A DNA stretch of 64,000 nt, taken from NCBI RefSeq assembly GCF_001434785.1, contig NZ_AZDT01000016.1, positions 36,289-100,288 of the forward strand, in the 5' to 3' direction. The notes under the pieces were generated by a model. That model had not been told where the DNA came from. It ran no database searches and saw only the letters and a list, made by a program, of their open reading frames with translations. Within the stretch, counting starts at the first letter, position 1. Each line of letters starts with the position of its first letter. Source of the stretch: Levilactobacillus namurensis DSM 19117 (GTDB lineage Bacteria; Bacillota; Bacilli; Lactobacillales; Lactobacillaceae). Made by a program: the position numbers and the translations under genes. Positions 62,436-64,000 of the stretch are shown here, in pieces.

Positions 62436-63086
62436 TTATTTTTCAGATTGCTTAGGACGTGGTGGGCGAACAGCACTCTTAACAACAACGAGTGACTTGT
62501 TAGCACCAGGCACGTTACCCTTGATCAGCAGAACGTTATTGTCAACGTCGGCCTTAACGATTTGCAGGTTTTGAATGGTAACTTGCTTGTTACCCATCCG
62601 ACCTGGGAGCTTCTTACCAGGGAATACCCGGTTGATGATGGCACCCAGAGAACCTGGACGACGGTGGTAACGAGAACCATGGGCCATAGGGCCACGGCTT
62701 TGACCGTCTTTATGAATGTTACCTTGGTATCCATGACCTTTAGTGACACCAGTGACATCCACGATGTCGCCTGCTGCGAAGACATCTACCTTGACTTCAT
62801 CAGCCACCTTGTAATCTCCCAGCTCAACATCTCTGAATTCACGAATGAAGCGCTTAGGAGTCGTGTTTGCTTTTGCTACATGACCTTGTTCGGGCTTGTT
62901 GCTAAGTACTTCACGCTTGTCTTGGTAACCAAGTTGGATAGCTTCGTAACCGTCGTTTTCCATCGTCTTAACTTGCAACACAACGTTTGGCGTTGCTTCG
63001 ACAACAGTAACGGGGATTAATTCGCCAGCATCAGTGAAGACTTGCGTCATCCCGACCTTTTTCCCTAAGATTCCTTTTGTGGTCAT
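62436..63086 (-). CDS. rplC: 50S ribosomal protein L3
   Basis: A 216-aa L3 ([39 protein letters not shown] near the peptidyl-transferase centre) with a short basic C-terminal tail. Confidence 0.98.
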   Translation of the reverse strand: MTTKGILGKKVGMTQVFTDAGELIPVTVVEATPNVVLQVKTMENDGYEAIQLGYQDKREVLSNKPEQGHVAKANTTPKRFIREFRDVELGDYKVADEVKVDVFAAGDIVDVTGVTKGHGYQGNIHKDGQSRGPMAHGSRYHRRPGSLGAIINRVFPGKKLPGRMGNKQVTIQNLQIVKADVDNNVLLIKGNVPGANKSLVVVKSAVRPPRPKQSEK

Positions 63087-63129
63087 GAGTACACCTCCGA
63101 TTTAATGTTTTATAGTTGGTACACTAGAA

Positions 63130-63438
63130 TTATAACTTGATTTCGATGTCCACACCGCTAGGCAGGTCAAGCTTCATTAATGAGTCGACCGTCTTAGGCG
63201 TTGGGTTAACGATATCAATCAGACGCTTGTGCGTCCGCATTTCGAATTGTTCACGCGAGTCCTTGAACTTGTGTGGTGAACGTAAAACCGTGTAGATCGT
63301 CCGTTCAGTTGGCAATGGAATTGGGCCTGAAATAGTGGCACCAGTTCTCTTTGCCGTTTCAACGATCTTGTCTGCGGATTGGTCCAGGATACGATGTTCG
63401 TATGCCTTTAACCGGATCCGAATCTTTTGTTTTGCCAT
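63130..63438 (-). CDS. rpsJ: 30S ribosomal protein S10
   Basis: A 102-aa S10 ([38 protein letters not shown]), first gene of the S10-spc-alpha superoperon. AAGGAGGG lies upstream of the ATG. Confidence 0.98.
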   Translation of the reverse strand: MAKQKIRIRLKAYEHRILDQSADKIVETAKRTGATISGPIPLPTERTIYTVLRSPHKFKDSREQFEMRTHKRLIDIVNPTPKTVDSLMKLDLPSGVDIEIKL

Positions 63439-63600
63439 TGTGTTCCCTCCTTCGTCTATTTTAAAAATAAGACTAACTCCGTGTGAATTCCCGCCACGCC
63501 CTCATGGCAAAGCGGCCGGGCGTGTCGCAATCTCCCACATCATCGCTTAAACTTTTGAGCCGTCACCAGAAGTGCAAAAAACACCCCTGAAAATCAGCAC
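63439..63600 (-). promoter_or_regulatory. S10 operon 5' leader
   Basis: About 160 nt between promoter P2 and rpsJ without an ORF. CACGCCC and GGGCGTG (about 63494-63523) form a GC-rich stem, with an inner CGGCCGC/GCC loop region. A leader with a stable stem suggests translational or transcriptional feedback; no match to a named motif is claimed. Confidence 0.5.
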
Positions 63601-63606
63601 TTAACT

Positions 63607-63635
63607 ATCATACTAAATAAAACGCCGTATGACAA
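63607..63635 (-). promoter_or_regulatory. S10 operon promoter P2
   Basis: Minus strand: -35 TTGTCA (63630-63635), 17-bp spacer, -10 TATGAT (63607-63612). Confidence 0.75.
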
Positions 63636-63726
63636 GGGTTTTCGCTGAATTTCCTAAAACTTCTTAGCCAGTGCCCGGTTCATTCCCGCGCACCGAATAA
63701 AAATTCTTATTACAAACTCGCGTATT

Positions 63727-63756
63727 AGAATACCGCGGAATGGGCACCCCTGTCAA
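63727..63756 (-). promoter_or_regulatory. S10 operon promoter P1
   Basis: Minus strand: consensus -35 TTGACA (63751-63756), 18-bp spacer, -10 TATTCT (63727-63732), about 120 nt upstream of P2. Between 63757 and 63947 there is no gene, only a plus-strand TATAAT-like string near 63853. Confidence 0.68.
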
Positions 63757-63947
63757 TTATTTTGATACTTTATTTTAGTAAGTAACTAACTGCCCCCCAC
63801 TACTCCCCCTCAACCGCCGACTAAACCAGCTCCACGCGGAAGTCTTTGCATATATAATAGTAGAACTCGTCCTAATCTAGAACCCCCAAATGAGGCTTAT
63901 CCCTTGATACCAGTAGCTTGGCCCCCGCGCCTTATGCCACAAAAAAA

Positions 63948-64000
63948 GGCTCTTTGTCAACTGGTGTTGATGAGGACTAATGTGAGAATCCAATTCATTT
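63948..64000. mobile_element. End of a probable ISL3-family insertion sequence (partial)
   Basis: From GGCTCTTTGTCAACTGGTGT (63948) onward the sequence resembles the terminal inverted repeats and subterminal DNA of ISL3-family elements in lactobacilli, which start GGCTCTTTGTCAA. It is preceded by an A-rich octamer, the kind of 8-bp target ISL3 elements duplicate. The transposase and the other end would lie beyond the window. A solo end cannot be excluded. Confidence 0.5.

Overview
This window comes from a Lactobacillaceae chromosome with moderately high GC. Gene order and content fit a Levilactobacillus or Lactiplantibacillus-like species. The evidence is an ATP synthase operon without atpI followed by DUF1146-murA-mbl, a Ddl ligase of the D-Ala-D-Lac type, a MurT/GatD pair, DUF2969, an ECF-transporter module behind the ribosomal operon, and an ISL3-like sequence at the right edge. 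The genus is an inference; the family is well supported. Most of the window is conserved housekeeping DNA, and nearly all genes lie on the minus strand.

Layout. Positions 1-2.8 kb (+): the 3' part of rarA, then an ~800-nt gap with a 6S-like RNA and a second, strongly folded element, then a small membrane protein and a UspA. 2.9-8.8 kb (-): an XRE/TPR regulator, a membrane glycerophosphodiesterase, ddl, an unknown 324-aa protein and an SPFH protein. 8.9-13.8 kb (-): cell-shape and envelope genes (GcvH-like lipoyl protein, rodA, DUF2969, yidD, mbl/mreB, murA, DUF1146). 14.0-20.5 kb (-): atpBEFHAGDC. 20.8-26.4 kb (-): upp, glyA, sua5, prmC, prfA, tdk. 26.6-28.7 kb (+): murT-gatD. 28.7-33.9 kb (-): arsC, a serine hydrolase and a heterodimeric ABC exporter. 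34-36.8 kb: small unknown proteins and c-di-GMP genes (a membrane sensor and GGDEF domain on two overlapping ORFs, plus a divergent EAL protein). 36.8-44.6 kb: an LCP ligase, lplA, an APC permease, ktrAB, an SDR and an aldo-keto reductase. 44.7-63.5 kb (-): the S10-spc-alpha ribosomal superoperon, then ecfA1-ecfA2-ecfT-truA and rplM-rpsI. The right end holds the S10 promoters and leader and one end of a probable ISL3-family element.

How it fits together. Rod-shape synthesis (rodA, mbl, murA, ddl, murT/gatD, LCP) and energy and translation genes dominate. The predicted Ddl specificity implies D-Ala-D-Lac peptidoglycan precursors and intrinsic vancomycin resistance. The less ordinary material is mostly non-coding: structured RNAs after rarA, after rplQ and before rplM, S10 leader structure, and operator-like palindromes before the ATP synthase operon and between the GGDEF and EAL genes. 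The split GGDEF locus and the orphan lipoyl protein with a distant lipoate ligase are the main coding curiosities. I saw no tRNA, rRNA, CRISPR array, prophage or defence island, and no clear new multi-gene system.
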